A stretch of 64,000 nt of DNA from Nannocystis exedens (GCF_002343915.1 NZ_NETK01000001.1:1-64000), one strand, 5' to 3'; numbered from the stretch's first letter, positions 47,563 to 56,860 are shown. Program-made: numbers and translations. Notes: generated by a model from the sequence alone, not told the origin.

Positions 47563-48543
47563 TGTCGCGGGAGCCAGCTTGCAGTCGGTGAACCAGGCGG
47601 CCACGTCGCGGCACTGCGGGTCGGCGGGGTCGGCGGCGGCGCAGGCGAGGAAGGCGGCGCGGTCGCGCAGGGAGCACAGGCGCGGCAGCTCCCACTTGCG
47701 GTCGCGGCAGCTGTCGTCGCGCGCGTCGCAGGCGCTGCGCATCCAGGTGGCGGTGCCGTCGCCGCGGAGGAAGACGCGGTCGTCGACGTTGCGGTCGCCG
47801 ATGAGGCTGAGGATCCGGAGGCTGGCGGCGGCCTCGGCCGCGAGGGCCTGGTAGAGGCAGGCGTCGCCGGCGAGGTCGCCGTCGCACGGGCGCGGCGAGG
47901 CGCACGCGTCGAGCAGCGCGAGGGCGGTGTCGCCGGGGCAACGGCCGGCCGCGCACACGCATGCGCACTCCTCGGGGTCCTGCGAGTCGAGGCCGCACTC
48001 GGTCCAGCCCGCAGGGTGCTCAAGACCGGGGAAATCGCCGGCGTTGCGGCCGACGCGGCGGAGGTGGACGACGTCGCCGACGCGCTTGTAGAAGGCGGAG
48101 TCGTAGTCCTCGTCGCCGGTCGAGGCGCTGGCGGTGGCGCAGAAACCGGCGGACTCGAAGGTGCAGGTCGAGCGATCGGCGAGGCGCTCGGTGGCGAACC
48201 AGATGCAGCCGGCGGCGTCGCAGTCGGCCTCGACGGCGTGCGACTCGCACGGCTCGACGGGCGCGGGCGGGAGCTCGGGCGCGAGGTCGGGCGGCGGCGT
48301 GACGAGGGCGCCGGAACCGGTCGCGGGCATGGCGGCGACGCCGTCGCCGGTGCTCGAACCGCCGACGACACCGGTGCTCGGACCGCCGGCGCTGCCGCCC
48401 TCGCTGGCGGTGGCGACGGTGCTCCCCTCGCTGTCGGTGCCGCGCGAGGACGCGTCGGACCGCTCGGGACTACACCCGGTCGTCACCAGCCACGAGAAGA
48501 GATAGGCGACGCCTGCCGGGCGCGCGCCAAAACCACACCGCAC
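47554..48543 (-). CDS. Cys-rich lipoprotein, unknown function
   Basis: 329 aa from GTG 48543, which places a hydrophobic signal and Cys at VAYLFSWLVTTGC. A Ser/Thr/Gly linker and a Pro-rich segment follow, then a globular part with about 20 cysteines (ESHAVEADCDAAGCIWFATE; TECGLDSQDPEECACVCAAG). The lipobox position -3 is Thr, which is not ideal. The Cys-rich part recalls eukaryotic-like secreted repeats common in Nannocystaceae. The last residues (ATCP) are coded by an exact palindrome. Confidence 0.65.
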   Translation of the reverse strand: MRCGFGARPAGVAYLFSWLVTTGCSPERSDASSRGTDSEGSTVATASEGGSAGGPSTGVVGGSSTGDGVAAMPATGSGALVTPPPDLAPELPPAPVEPCESHAVEADCDAAGCIWFATERLADRSTCTFESAGFCATASASTGDEDYDSAFYKRVGDVVHLRRVGRNAGDFPGLEHPAGWTECGLDSQDPEECACVCAAGRCPGDTALALLDACASPRPCDGDLAGDACLYQALAAEAAASLRILSLIGDRNVDDRVFLRGDGTATWMRSACDARDDSCRDRKWELPRLCSLRDRAAFLACAAADPADPQCRDVAAWFTDCKLAPATCP

Positions 48544-49605
48544 GGTCTCATGCTGCCAGAGCACGCGGAGGAGATCAAGGAACCGAGGGGCTCGGCGGTC
48601 CGAGCGCGACGCGGCGAGTGATGGATGCTGCCCGGCGATGTGGGCGAGCATCGCCGGTGTAAGAAGCTCGCTGCGACGAATCGGTGATGCGCGGCACAGG
48701 CGGTGCGCGACCGCGGCGGCCGAGTTGGAACCGCGACGGGAGCCGGACAGGTGGTGCTGTGTCCGCGGGGCGGGATGTGCTTGCGGATCGATCGCTAGAG
48801 AAAGGTGGTCGCCGCGGCAGCGAAGGCGCCGGCTTCAGCGGCAGCCGACGCCTGCACTGAGCCGACCTCGGATCGCGGGACGCGACGCGTTCGCCGGCTG
48901 ATGTGCGAGCGGAACCTCGGTCGCAGGAGGTGGCGCCGCCGACACTCGCCTGCGCTCGGGGCTCGCGCCTGCGCGGCGGTCCGCGACCTCGTTCGCCCGT
49001 GCGCGCGTCGGGTCGCAGTCGTGCGCGAGCCAGTGCTCGCCTCGTCGTCGCGACGCCGGGCGCACCGGTTCGCCGTCACCGGCGAACGGCGAGCTGAAAG
49101 GCGTTTCGTCGGTCGCAGCGGTGCGCAGGTCGGCGCTGGAGCCGATCGGCGAAGCCCGGTACGCCTTTCGGCGGAGGGCTCCGATCGGTCCTGGCAGTAC
49201 ACCTGTCCGCTCCGAGGCGCGGCCGAGGAGCGGCGCGAGGCCCGTTCCAGGCGCGAGTCAGCGCCCCACCCGACGCGCCCGGAGGCGCCCAGAGCGAACT
49301 ACGCGTCCTACCCATCGGCGGGACGGCGAGAGAGACAGGCGCGGTGCGGCCGCGCAGGCGGCCCGACGGGGCGGTGCGCTCGTCCCCGCGAGCGTGCCCG
49401 TCCGGTCGCCCATGCGCCGCCGCGGGCGGGCGCCGGCGCTGCGGGTCGAGCAGCCGCACGAGGTCACACGACCGCGGCCGACGGCGCCGATGCGCGGTGC
49501 CGGCAGGACATGCCCGATTGAACATGCTCTATCCGCCATGGCTCACGAAGCATGTCTTGTCGGACATGCCCGCCGGAACATCTCCGCTCACGATGAAACG
49601 CCGCC
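48544..49605. other. 1-kb stretch without a supported gene
   Basis: Open frames exist on both strands but are Arg/Ala-rich and lack any domain, signal or ribosome binding site, so I treat them as GC artefacts. The right end (49505-49583) is a cluster of CATG hairpins, listed separately. No tRNA or other RNA was recognised. Confidence 0.5.
49505..49583. repeat. Cluster of CATG-type palindromes
   Basis: In order: GGACATGCCC/GAACATG, CCATGGC/GCATGTC, then CATGTCTTGTCGGACATG and a trailing CCGGAACAT. At least three overlapping hairpins fall within 80 bases, 22 bases after the end of the converging hydrolase gene. Confidence 0.7.
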
Positions 49606-50688
49606 TCAGCCCGGGCCGGGGATGATGCGGAGGTCGGCGAGGAAGCGCGCGAGCTCGCGGATGTAGTCGCGGCGGCCGAGCTGCAGGAAGTGGCCGCCGG
49701 TGAAGCGGAACCGGCGCGGGCGCTGCCAGTGGTGCCACAGCACGTCGGCGTGGGCCTCGGTGACGAGGGCGTCGCCGCGGGCGGTGACGACGAGGCGGCG
49801 CTCCCACGGGACCTTGGGCGCGTACGAGAGGGGGCTGTGCAGGGCCCAGGCGCTGTGGAAGCGCTCGCGGGTCATGCCGAGCGCCTCGGCCTGCCGGCGG
49901 AACGGGTCGCCCTCGCCGTGATCCCACAAGAGGTGCGCGAACGAGGCGGGGGCCATGATCGGGACGACGAAGGACAGCCGCGGATCGATCGAGGCGACGA
50001 GCGCCGAGGTGTAGCCGCCGAGGCTCGAGCCCATCATGCCGAGCGGCGCCGGGCTGTGGCGCAGGACGGCGGTGATGGCGGCGCGCACGTCCTGGACGGT
50101 CTGGATGAAGGCCTCGTTGGTGCGCACGATGTCGGTCGAGGGGAACAGCTCGCCGGAGAAGCGCGCGGCGGTCGGCTTGCGCAGGCTGTGGAACGGCTGG
50201 ACGTAAAAGTAGACGTCGAGGCCGAGGTCCCGGTAGAGGGTGGAGATGCTGAACTCGATCTCGTGCAGGCGGCGGTTGCCGACGCACCAGCCGTGCGCGA
50301 GCAAGATCGAGGCGGGCGCGGGCCGGTCGTGCTGCCAGGCGTGCAGGTGGACGGTATCGACGCGATCGTAGGTGGCGTACTCGCGCGCGTAGTGCGGGTC
50401 GCGCGGGCGGTACGGCGAGGCGAAGGTGAAGTGCGTGGCGCGGCCGTCGGGGAGCCGACGCACGGCCAGCGGGACCAGCGGCGGGGGCGCCGGCGGCGGC
50501 GCGAGCAGGCGATCGGGCTCGGCGAGGACGGCGGGATCGGTGTACTGCGCGACGGCCTCGAGGCGACGCTCGAGCTCGGCGCGCGCGAGCCGGTCGAGCT
50601 CGTTGCGCTGCATGAGGACGCGACGGAGGCCGTGCCGCATGACGCGGTCGAAGCGGGCGCAGGCGTGATCGGCGAGGGCGCTGAGCAT
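49606..50688 (-). CDS. Alpha/beta hydrolase, ABHD18-like
   Basis: 360 aa with oxyanion strand ILLAHGWCVGNRR, nucleophile Ser in MGSSLGGYTS, an acid loop VVTARGDALVT and His in TGGHFLQLGR. The text DVYFYVQPFHSLRKP and the TNEAFIQTVQDVRAA helix recall the ABHD18 family of uncharacterised hydrolases. It has no signal peptide. It is divergent from the SDR-CPBP gene across a T-rich 95-base promoter region. Substrate unknown. Confidence 0.7.
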   Translation of the reverse strand: MLSALADHACARFDRVMRHGLRRVLMQRNELDRLARAELERRLEAVAQYTDPAVLAEPDRLLAPPPAPPPLVPLAVRRLPDGRATHFTFASPYRPRDPHYAREYATYDRVDTVHLHAWQHDRPAPASILLAHGWCVGNRRLHEIEFSISTLYRDLGLDVYFYVQPFHSLRKPTAARFSGELFPSTDIVRTNEAFIQTVQDVRAAITAVLRHSPAPLGMMGSSLGGYTSALVASIDPRLSFVVPIMAPASFAHLLWDHGEGDPFRRQAEALGMTRERFHSAWALHSPLSYAPKVPWERRLVVTARGDALVTEAHADVLWHHWQRPRRFRFTGGHFLQLGRRDYIRELARFLADLRIIPGPG

Positions 50689-50783
50689 GCGGGTCTGATT
50701 TTTGTTTTAGGCGCGCGGACGGCGTTTGAGAAGCAAAATCCTGCCTTGCGCCGGAGGCCGGGCCGGTGCGAGGCTGGCTGCGC

Positions 50784-52352
50784 ATGCGGGTCGCCGTGGC
50801 CGGAGCGAGCGGGTTCATCGGACAGGCGACCGTCCACGCGCTGCGGCAGGCCGGACACGCGGTGGTCGGGCTGTCCCGCGGCCGTCGCGGCCGCTTCGAG
50901 CGGCCCGGGCTGGAGTGGCGCCCGGTCGACGTGAGCCGCGGCGGGCCAGAGCTGGCGGCGGCCCTGACCGGTTGCGAGGCGGTGGTCAACCTGGTCGGGA
51001 TCAAGCGAGCCGAGCCGGGGCAGTCGTTCGCGTCGGCCCATGTGGCGACCGTGACGGCGCTGGCGACGGCGATGCAGGCGGCGGGGATCCGCCGCCTCGT
51101 CCACGTCAGCGTGGCCGGGCCGCGGGCGGAGCCCCGGTCGCCGACGCCGTACATGGCGACGAAGCGTGAGGCTGAACGTTTGGTCATGTCCTCGGGGACA
51201 GATTGGACGATCCTCCGCCCGGGGCCGGTGGCCGGGCCGGGCGACGACTTCGTGCGCAACCTGGCGGCGACGATCCGCCACGCAGGGGTGTTCCCCGCGC
51301 CCGACGGCGGCCACGCGCCGCTGCAGCCGGTGCTGGTCGAGGACGTGGCCCTGGCGGTCGTGGCGGCGCTGGAGCGGCCGGCGGCGATCGGGCGCTGCTA
51401 CGACGTGGTCGGACCGGAGGTGCTGACGCTGCGCGAGGTGGTGACGCGGGTGGCCGACGCGCTGGCGCTGCCGGTGACGCTGGTGCCCTGCCCTGCCCCG
51501 CTGCTGGCGGTCGCGGTCGCGGCGCTGGAGAGGCTGCCCGAACCGCTGCTGACGCGGGCCCAGCTCGGGCTGCTCAGCCACGGGCTGGTCGGCGATCCGG
51601 GGCCGGCCACGACCGAGCTGGGGCTGGTGACGCAGCCGCTGACCGCGGCCAAGATCGTGGCGCTTTCGGCCGGGGTCGAGGCGTGGCTGGGGCTGTCGCT
51701 GCGGCTGCGACGTGGCGACGAGGACATGTTTTTTAAGACATGTTCCAAAGGCGCGATCCACGTGGCCTGGCTGGTGCCGCTGGCGGTGGCGCTGATCTGG
51801 GCGCTCGGCTCGCTGACGCAGCACGTGTGGTGGCGGATGCTGGCGGCCAACCTGGTGCTGGTGCCGCTGTGCCTGGCGGCGGTGCGGCTGCCGTGGCTGG
51901 AGCTGTGGCGGCCGAGCCTGCGCGGGCTGGTTCAGGGGGCGCTTGCGGCGGTGGTGCTGATCGCGGCCGGGTGGCTCGGGAGCCAGGTGCTGTTCGCGCT
52001 GACGCCGGAGGCGCGCGCGGAGGTGGCCGCCGTGTACAGCTGGGTCCACCTGCTGCCGGCCGCGGCGGCGGCGGTGCTGCTGCCGCTGATCGCGGCGGCA
52101 GAAGAGGTGGTGTGGCGCGGGGCGGTGGCGTTCGCGGTCGCGTCGCGCGCGGGCCCGTGGTGGGGCGCGGCGACGTCGGCGGCCGCGTTCGCGGTGGCGC
52201 ACGTGAGCCTCGGGGTGCCGGCGCTGGTGGCGGCGGCCGCCGGCGCGGGCTTCTTCTGGGCCTGGCTCGGGCTCAAGACGCGCAGCCTGTTCGTGGTGAT
52301 GGTGTGCCACGTGCTGTGGGACGCGTGCGTGGCGGTGCTGCGGCTGTATTGA
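50784..52352 (+). CDS. Fusion: NAD(P)-binding SDR domain plus CPBP intramembrane protease
   Basis: 522 aa from ATG 50784. Residues 1-305 are an atypical extended SDR (VAVAGASGFIGQATVHALRQ; NDUFA9-like, with an RLVHVSVAG strand). Residues 325-522 are a multi-pass membrane protein of the CPBP (CAAX protease/bacteriocin-processing) family with AEEVVWRG (EExxxR type), AHVSLG and the HxxxD-like CHVLWD. The two are joined at residue 315 by GDEDMFFKTCSKG, coded by a palindrome (51722-51746) that also contains an ATG in frame and a run of six T. It is either a genuine fusion or two genes whose intergenic hairpin has become translatable. Confidence 0.75.
   Translation: MRVAVAGASGFIGQATVHALRQAGHAVVGLSRGRRGRFERPGLEWRPVDVSRGGPELAAALTGCEAVVNLVGIKRAEPGQSFASAHVATVTALATAMQAAGIRRLVHVSVAGPRAEPRSPTPYMATKREAERLVMSSGTDWTILRPGPVAGPGDDFVRNLAATIRHAGVFPAPDGGHAPLQPVLVEDVALAVVAALERPAAIGRCYDVVGPEVLTLREVVTRVADALALPVTLVPCPAPLLAVAVAALERLPEPLLTRAQLGLLSHGLVGDPGPATTELGLVTQPLTAAKIVALSAGVEAWLGLSLRLRRGDEDMFFKTCSKGAIHVAWLVPLAVALIWALGSLTQHVWWRMLAANLVLVPLCLAAVRLPWLELWRPSLRGLVQGALAAVVLIAAGWLGSQVLFALTPEARAEVAAVYSWVHLLPAAAAAVLLPLIAAAEEVVWRGAVAFAVASRAGPWWGAATSAAAFAVAHVSLGVPALVAAAAGAGFFWAWLGLKTRSLFVVMVCHVLWDACVAVLRLY
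51187..51200. repeat. TGTCC-N4-GGACA palindrome in the SDR domain
   Basis: Exact copy with loop TCGG, in frame within the SDR part (LVMSSGTDW). Confidence 0.8.
51722..51746. repeat. Palindrome at the SDR-CPBP joint
   Basis: GGACATGT and ACATGT(T)CC flank the loop TTTTTAAG. The six T (51729-51734) are exceptional here; a -1 slip on them would place TAA next and stop after the SDR domain. The ATG at 51726 could start a separate CPBP product. Confidence 0.7.
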
Positions 52353-52353
52353 A

Positions 52354-52377
52354 GGACATGGCCTTCGGGGCATGTCC
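52354..52377. terminator. Hairpin with TTCG tetraloop just after the fusion gene
   Basis: Ten-base arms (GGACATGGCC and GGGCATGTCC, one mismatch) close a C-TTCG-G tetraloop two bases after the TGA stop. It is the clearest case where the dispersed palindrome could terminate transcription or protect a 3' end. Confidence 0.65.
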
Positions 52378-52657
52378 GAGGAGCCATGACTCGGGATCGT
52401 CGCCTCGTCGCGGACCTGCAGCGTGACCTCCAGGACATGTCCGTGGAGACATCCCGCTGTGGACGGGCGATCACGAGCTCGACGCGAGCGCGGCGCCGAG
52501 CTCGGCGAGGCGCCGCCTGGGGCCGCGAATCAAGGCTCCTGCCCGCTCCACGGCCTCGGGACCGGCCTCGTGGAACAGCGCCACGGTCATGAGACAGGCG
52601 TAGTCGATGAGCTCGGCGCCGCCGGCGTCGAGAATCTCTCGAACACGACGACCGCGG
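52378..52657. other. Convergent gap without a gene
   Basis: 280 bases between two convergent stops, holding one further degenerate palindrome (GGACATGTCCGTGGAGACAT, 52433-52452). No ORF is convincing. Confidence 0.45.
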
Positions 52658-53401
52658 CTAGCGACCCGAGAGGAAGCCGAGGCGCTGGAACAGCGGCTCG
52701 GGGGTGTGGCGGACGACGAAGAGGATCGGGCGCCAGTACCAGGGGACGAAGGCGACGACGGCCCGGCGGGCGATCGCGCGATCGATGTCGCGGGCGGCCC
52801 GCTGCGGGGTGGCGAACAGGGCGTTCTTGGGGTGGCCGACGGTCATCGGCGTGTCGACGGGGCCGAGCTTGAGCGTGGTGACGCTGACGCCCGCGGGGTA
52901 GAGCCGGCTGCGCAGGCCCTGCAAGTAGACGTGCAGCGCGCCCTTGGCGGCGCCGTAGGTGTAGTTGCGCGGCCGGCCGCGCTCGCCGGCGACGGAGGTG
53001 ATGACGGCGAGCGTGCCGCTGCGCTGGCGCTCGAGCGCGTTGGCCAGCGGGACCAGCAGCGCGATCACCGAGAGGAAGTTGGTCTGGACGATCCGCGCGG
53101 CCTCGGCGACGTCGTGCTCGCTGCGCTGCTGATCGCCGAGGTCGCCGTGGGCGACGAGGGCGACGTCGACGCGGCCCCCGAGCGCGGCCACGCCCTCGTG
53201 CGCGAGCGCCTCGGCGCGCGCGAGGTCGGTGAAGTCGCCCGCGGCGGTGGTGACCTCGGCGCCGGCGCAGCGGGCGGCCACCGCCGCGAGCTTGTCGGGG
53301 TCGCGGCCGACCAGGTGGAGCCGGTCGCCGCGCGCGGCCCAGCGCGCGCACACCTCGGCGGCGATGGCGGAGGTGGCCCCGAAGACGATGACGTGGCGCA
53401 T
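52658..53401 (-). CDS. SDR-family oxidoreductase, DprE2-like
   Basis: 247 aa classical SDR: N-terminal VIVFGATSAIAAEVCARWAA (GxxSxIA type), active site Ser in ITSVAGERG, Tyr-x3-Lys as YTYGAAKGALH. The C terminus (VDTPMTVGHPKNALFATPQR and VPWYWRPILFVVRHTPEPLF) resembles DprE2 and related membrane-associated reductases that make decaprenyl-phosphoryl arabinose. No DprE1 is visible nearby, so the substrate is unproven. It converges with the SDR-CPBP gene. Confidence 0.75.
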   Translation of the reverse strand: MRHVIVFGATSAIAAEVCARWAARGDRLHLVGRDPDKLAAVAARCAGAEVTTAAGDFTDLARAEALAHEGVAALGGRVDVALVAHGDLGDQQRSEHDVAEAARIVQTNFLSVIALLVPLANALERQRSGTLAVITSVAGERGRPRNYTYGAAKGALHVYLQGLRSRLYPAGVSVTTLKLGPVDTPMTVGHPKNALFATPQRAARDIDRAIARRAVVAFVPWYWRPILFVVRHTPEPLFQRLGFLSGR

Positions 53402-53763
53402 GCGCGGAAGGTAGCCCGGCCCGGGCCGCGGGCGCCAGCGAGAGGGCGAGGGTGCTCGCGCCGCTGCGGGCCGCGGGGACGCGTCGCGTCGGCGGGTCGC
53501 CCGCGGCCCCTACTCGCCGGCGCTCGGCCGGAGCTGCGCCTCGACGGACGTCCGCGCGCCTCGCTCGGCCGGAGCGGCGCGCCGACGGCTCGGCCGCCGC
53601 GCGGCTCGGCCGAAACTACGCCTCGTCCGTCCTTCTGCACGGGCCGGAACGTACGCGGCGCTCCGCCCGAGCCGCCGTCGATCGTCCTTTCGGACATGCC
53701 TCGATCGACATGTTTCAAATGACATGTCTCTTTCGACATGACCGAGCGAGCAGCGCATCGCCC
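53402..53763. other. Gap between the SDR gene and the kinase gene
   Basis: About 360 bases. The left part would hold the promoter of the SDR gene. The right part (53684-53743) is a run of CATGTC hairpins. No gene is supported. Confidence 0.5.
53684..53743. repeat. Cluster of GACATGTC palindromes
   Basis: GTCCTTTCGGAC, then GACATGTTTCAAATGACATGTC, then GACATGTCTCTTTCGACATG share arms end to end, so alternative hairpins can form. It lies 20 bases after the kinase stop. Confidence 0.7.
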
Positions 53764-56655
53764 TCACCGCTTCGGCTGGGCCGGCGCGGCGCTCCCGGGC
53801 GTGACGTTCTCGTCGCGCCAGGCGGTGGCCTCGGTCAGGTCGAGCGAGCCGGCGGGGCCGAGCGCGGTGAAGGTGGCCAGGGCCCTGTCGATGAGGGCGC
53901 GGGCGCGGACGCGGTCGCGCTCGGACAGCCACAACGCGCGGGCCAGGCCGTACTCGGCGCGGCCGCGCAGGAGCGCGTGGACGTCGGTGCCGGCGCGGAT
54001 CGCCAGGGCGCGCTCGAAGGCCGGGATCGCGGTGGCGTAGTCGCGGGCGTAGAGGCCCCACTCGCCGAGGCCCAGCAGCGAGCGCGCGACCTCGGCGTGG
54101 TCGTCGCCGAGGACGCGGCGGCGGATCGCCAGCGAGCGGTCGATGACCTCGCGCGCCGGGCCGAGCTGGCCGGCCTCGAGGTAGGACGCGCCGAGGTTGT
54201 CGAGCTGGGTGCACAGCTCGATGTTGTCGGGGCCGTGGCGGCGCTCGAGCGAGCGCACGACCGCCTCGAAGGCGGCGACGGCGTCGATCGGGCGGCGGGC
54301 GCGGGCCAGGGCGGCGGCGATGTTGCCCTGGAACACGACCACCAGCGGGTCGTCCTCGCCGCGGGTGCGGAGGATGATGTCGAGGCCGCGGCGCCAGGTC
54401 GCCAGGGCGGCGTCGAAGTCGGTGAGGACGAAGTAGAGGTTGCCCTCGTAGCGCAGGGCCGCGGCGACCTCGGGGTGCTCGGGGCCGAAGGCGCGCTCGA
54501 GGCGGGCGCGGCTGTCCGGAAGGACAGCCTTCGAGCGGTCGAACTCCTGGCGGGCCCACAGCGCGGTGCCGAACCACTGGCGGGCGCGCGCGGTGGCCGG
54601 GTTGTCGGCGCCGTGGAGGGCGTCGTAGGCGGCGACGCTGCGCTCGATGAGGGCCTCGGACTCGGCGTAGCGGCCGAGCGACCACAGCAGCTTGCTGCGC
54701 GCGAGGTCGAGGAGGGCGGCGGCGCCTTCGTCGGGAGCGCGGGTCTGGGCGGCGGCGGCGATCTCGAGCCAGACCTCGGCGTGGTCGAGGCGGCCGAGAG
54801 TGTTGAGGGTCTCGACGAGCGCGGCCGCGGCGTCGCGGGCGACCGCGTCCTGGCGGCTGGCGGTGGCGGTGGTGAAGGCGGCGCGCAGGCTGGTCTCGGC
54901 CTCGGCGTCGCGCTGCAGGAGCGCGAGCAGGCGGCCGCGCGCGAGCTGGGCCTCGGCGACGGCGGGCGCGTAGGCGGCGGCCTCGGCGGCGGCGACGGCC
55001 TGGTCGGCGCCGAGCAGGCCGGCCTCGTAGCGGCCGGTGTGCTCGAGCGCGGCGACGTTGGCGAGCGCGCGGCGGACGTTGTCGACGGCCAGCGCGGTGG
55101 CCGGGTCGGCCGGCGGCGGCACCTCGGCCCGGAGCACCGCGACGTCGGCGCAGCGCTCGATCGGCGGCAGCGCGGCCACGGCGTCGACGGCCCGCTCGAC
55201 CACGCCGGCGTCGGCGGCGACCAGCAGGTCGGTGACGGCCCTGACCTCATGGACATGGCGCGAAAGACAGGCCATGCGCAGGTCGAGCAGGTGCTCCGAC
55301 TGCTCGCCGCGGGCGTGGGCCTCGCAAGCGTCGCGGTGCATGGCGACGATCGCCTCGGCCCGGGCGTCGAGGCGGTTGGCCACGTGCGTCCACGCCTCGT
55401 CGGCGAAGCCGAGCCCGGTGGCCTCGAAGGCGTCGGCGGCGGCGTCGCGGCGGTCGGAGTCCCACACGCCGATCAGCCGGGTCTCGCCGCCGAGGCAGCG
55501 GCCCTCGTCCTGGAAGCTCCACGCGGCCGCGGCCAGGCCGATCACGGCGCCGAGGCCGAGGCCGACCACGGCATGACGCGCGCGCACCTGCGGGCCGGCG
55601 AGGTCGGCCAGCAGCGCGTCCATGCTCGGGTAGCGGGCGTCGGGGGCGCGCGCGAGGCCGCGGGCGAGCACCCGGTAGAGCCGCTTGCCGACGCGCGGGC
55701 CGACCTGCACGCGCTCGGGCAGGTCGGCGACCAGGACCTGCTCGCGCAGCTCGTCGACGGTCTGGCCGGCGAACGGCCGCGAGCCCCACAGCGCCTCCCA
55801 CAGCGCGACGCAGAAGCTGAACTGGTCGGTGCGGGCGTCGACCTGTCCGCCGAGCCATTGCTCGGGGGACATGTAAGCCGGGGTGCCGGCGAAGAAGACG
55901 GTGCGCTCGACGCCGAGGTCGACGAGCTCGTCGCCGGCGGGCCGCCGCTCGGCCTGCTCGGCGAGCGCGGCCAGGCCGAAGTCGACCACGCGGACGCGGC
56001 CCTCGAGGTCGACGAGGACGTTGCCGGGCTTGAAGTCGCGGTGCGTGAGGCCGACGCGGTGGGCCGCGGCCAGGCCGCGCCCGGCCTCGGAGAACACGGT
56101 GAGGATCTCCTGCTGCGTGCGCTCGCGGTCCTCGAGCCAGGCCGACAGGGTGACGCCGCGGACGAACTCCATGGCGATGAACAGCTCGTCGCCGATCGTG
56201 CCGGCCTCGTAGACCTGGACGACGTTGGGGTGCGACAGGCGGGCCAGCGCCTGCGCCTCGCGCAGCAGGCGGGCCTGCAGGCGCTCGTCCTGGCGGTGGT
56301 GCGAGCGCACGACCTTGATGGCGACGCGGCGCTCGAGCACCTCGTCGTAGCCCGACAGGACCACGCCCATGCCGCCCTCGCCGAGCTCGCTCAGGATCGC
56401 GTAGCGGCCGATCCGCCGCGACTGGCGGAGCAGCGAGTCCTCGAGCGGGGCCGCCGGGCCGCGCAGGCTGACGCCCGAGGCCGAGTGGACCGGCGTGCTG
56501 TCCCTTCGGCCAGGCGCCGCGAGGACCGTCTCCTCGATCGGACTCGGGCGGGCCCGGGCGGTGACGTCGAGCGCCGGCGACTTGGTGTCGGTGGTCGCGA
56601 GCAGGTCCGGGTCCGAGGGCCCGGAGCGCTTGTCGTCGGGCGAGTGGGCACCCAC
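53764..56655 (-). CDS. Ser/Thr protein kinase with transmembrane segment and TPR repeats
   Basis: 963 aa from GTG 56655. A disordered N terminus (1-80) is followed by a Hanks-type kinase domain (83-345) with the Gly loop LGEGGMGVV (91-99), K114, catalytic HRDFKPGN (205-212), DFG (225-227) and AYMSPEQ. A transmembrane segment (about 356-376) comes next, then an extracytoplasmic part of about 580 residues made of tetratricopeptide repeats (ALRYEGNLYFVLTDFDAALA and several like it). This is the usual myxobacterial sensor kinase with a protein-binding outer domain. The next genes upstream encode a di-haem-motif lipoprotein and a membrane protein, possible partners. A perfect palindrome (54510-54529) lies in frame. 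Confidence 0.88.
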   Translation of the reverse strand: MGAHSPDDKRSGPSDPDLLATTDTKSPALDVTARARPSPIEETVLAAPGRRDSTPVHSASGVSLRGPAAPLEDSLLRQSRRIGRYAILSELGEGGMGVVLSGYDEVLERRVAIKVVRSHHRQDERLQARLLREAQALARLSHPNVVQVYEAGTIGDELFIAMEFVRGVTLSAWLEDRERTQQEILTVFSEAGRGLAAAHRVGLTHRDFKPGNVLVDLEGRVRVVDFGLAALAEQAERRPAGDELVDLGVERTVFFAGTPAYMSPEQWLGGQVDARTDQFSFCVALWEALWGSRPFAGQTVDELREQVLVADLPERVQVGPRVGKRLYRVLARGLARAPDARYPSMDALLADLAGPQVRARHAVVGLGLGAVIGLAAAAWSFQDEGRCLGGETRLIGVWDSDRRDAAADAFEATGLGFADEAWTHVANRLDARAEAIVAMHRDACEAHARGEQSEHLLDLRMACLSRHVHEVRAVTDLLVAADAGVVERAVDAVAALPPIERCADVAVLRAEVPPPADPATALAVDNVRRALANVAALEHTGRYEAGLLGADQAVAAAEAAAYAPAVAEAQLARGRLLALLQRDAEAETSLRAAFTTATASRQDAVARDAAAALVETLNTLGRLDHAEVWLEIAAAAQTRAPDEGAAALLDLARSKLLWSLGRYAESEALIERSVAAYDALHGADNPATARARQWFGTALWARQEFDRSKAVLPDSRARLERAFGPEHPEVAAALRYEGNLYFVLTDFDAALATWRRGLDIILRTRGEDDPLVVVFQGNIAAALARARRPIDAVAAFEAVVRSLERRHGPDNIELCTQLDNLGASYLEAGQLGPAREVIDRSLAIRRRVLGDDHAEVARSLLGLGEWGLYARDYATAIPAFERALAIRAGTDVHALLRGRAEYGLARALWLSERDRVRARALIDRALATFTALGPAGSLDLTEATAWRDENVTPGSAAPAQPKR
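54510..54529. repeat. Perfect 8-bp-arm palindrome inside the TPR region
   Basis: GGCTGTCC and GGACAGCC with loop GGAA (a GNRA tetraloop). In frame in the kinase, coding SKAVLPDS. Confidence 0.85.
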
Positions 56656-56776
56656 CGTGGAGGACGGTACACGACCTGTGCCCCTCCGGCGAGGACGCTA
56701 TCGCGCACGGGCACGAGCGCCCCACCCTGCGTGCGCCGGACCACGCGCGGACCTATGCCTGCGCGGAGCCGCGAGA

Positions 56777-56790
56777 TGTCCTTTCGGACA
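56777..56790. repeat. TGTCC-N4-GGACA palindrome between two minus-strand genes
   Basis: Exact copy with loop TTTC, 71 bases after the di-haem lipoprotein stop and 122 bases upstream of the kinase start. Confidence 0.8.
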
Positions 56791-56860
56791 GGTTCTGGAG
56801 CCGACAGGCGACCGCCCGGGCAGGTCGCCAGATCTGCCCGGGCGGTCTGGTGGGTGAGGA

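Noticed and set aside
48805..49521. Possible 238-aa plus-strand gene in the 1-kb gap
   Set aside because: Arg/Ala-rich, no ribosome binding site, no domain, and competing frames of equal quality on both strands.
49505..53743. IS or MITE ends at the palindrome clusters
   Set aside because: No transposase, no target-site duplication and no pair of terminal repeats were visible around the clusters; a mobile palindrome remains possible but is not shown.
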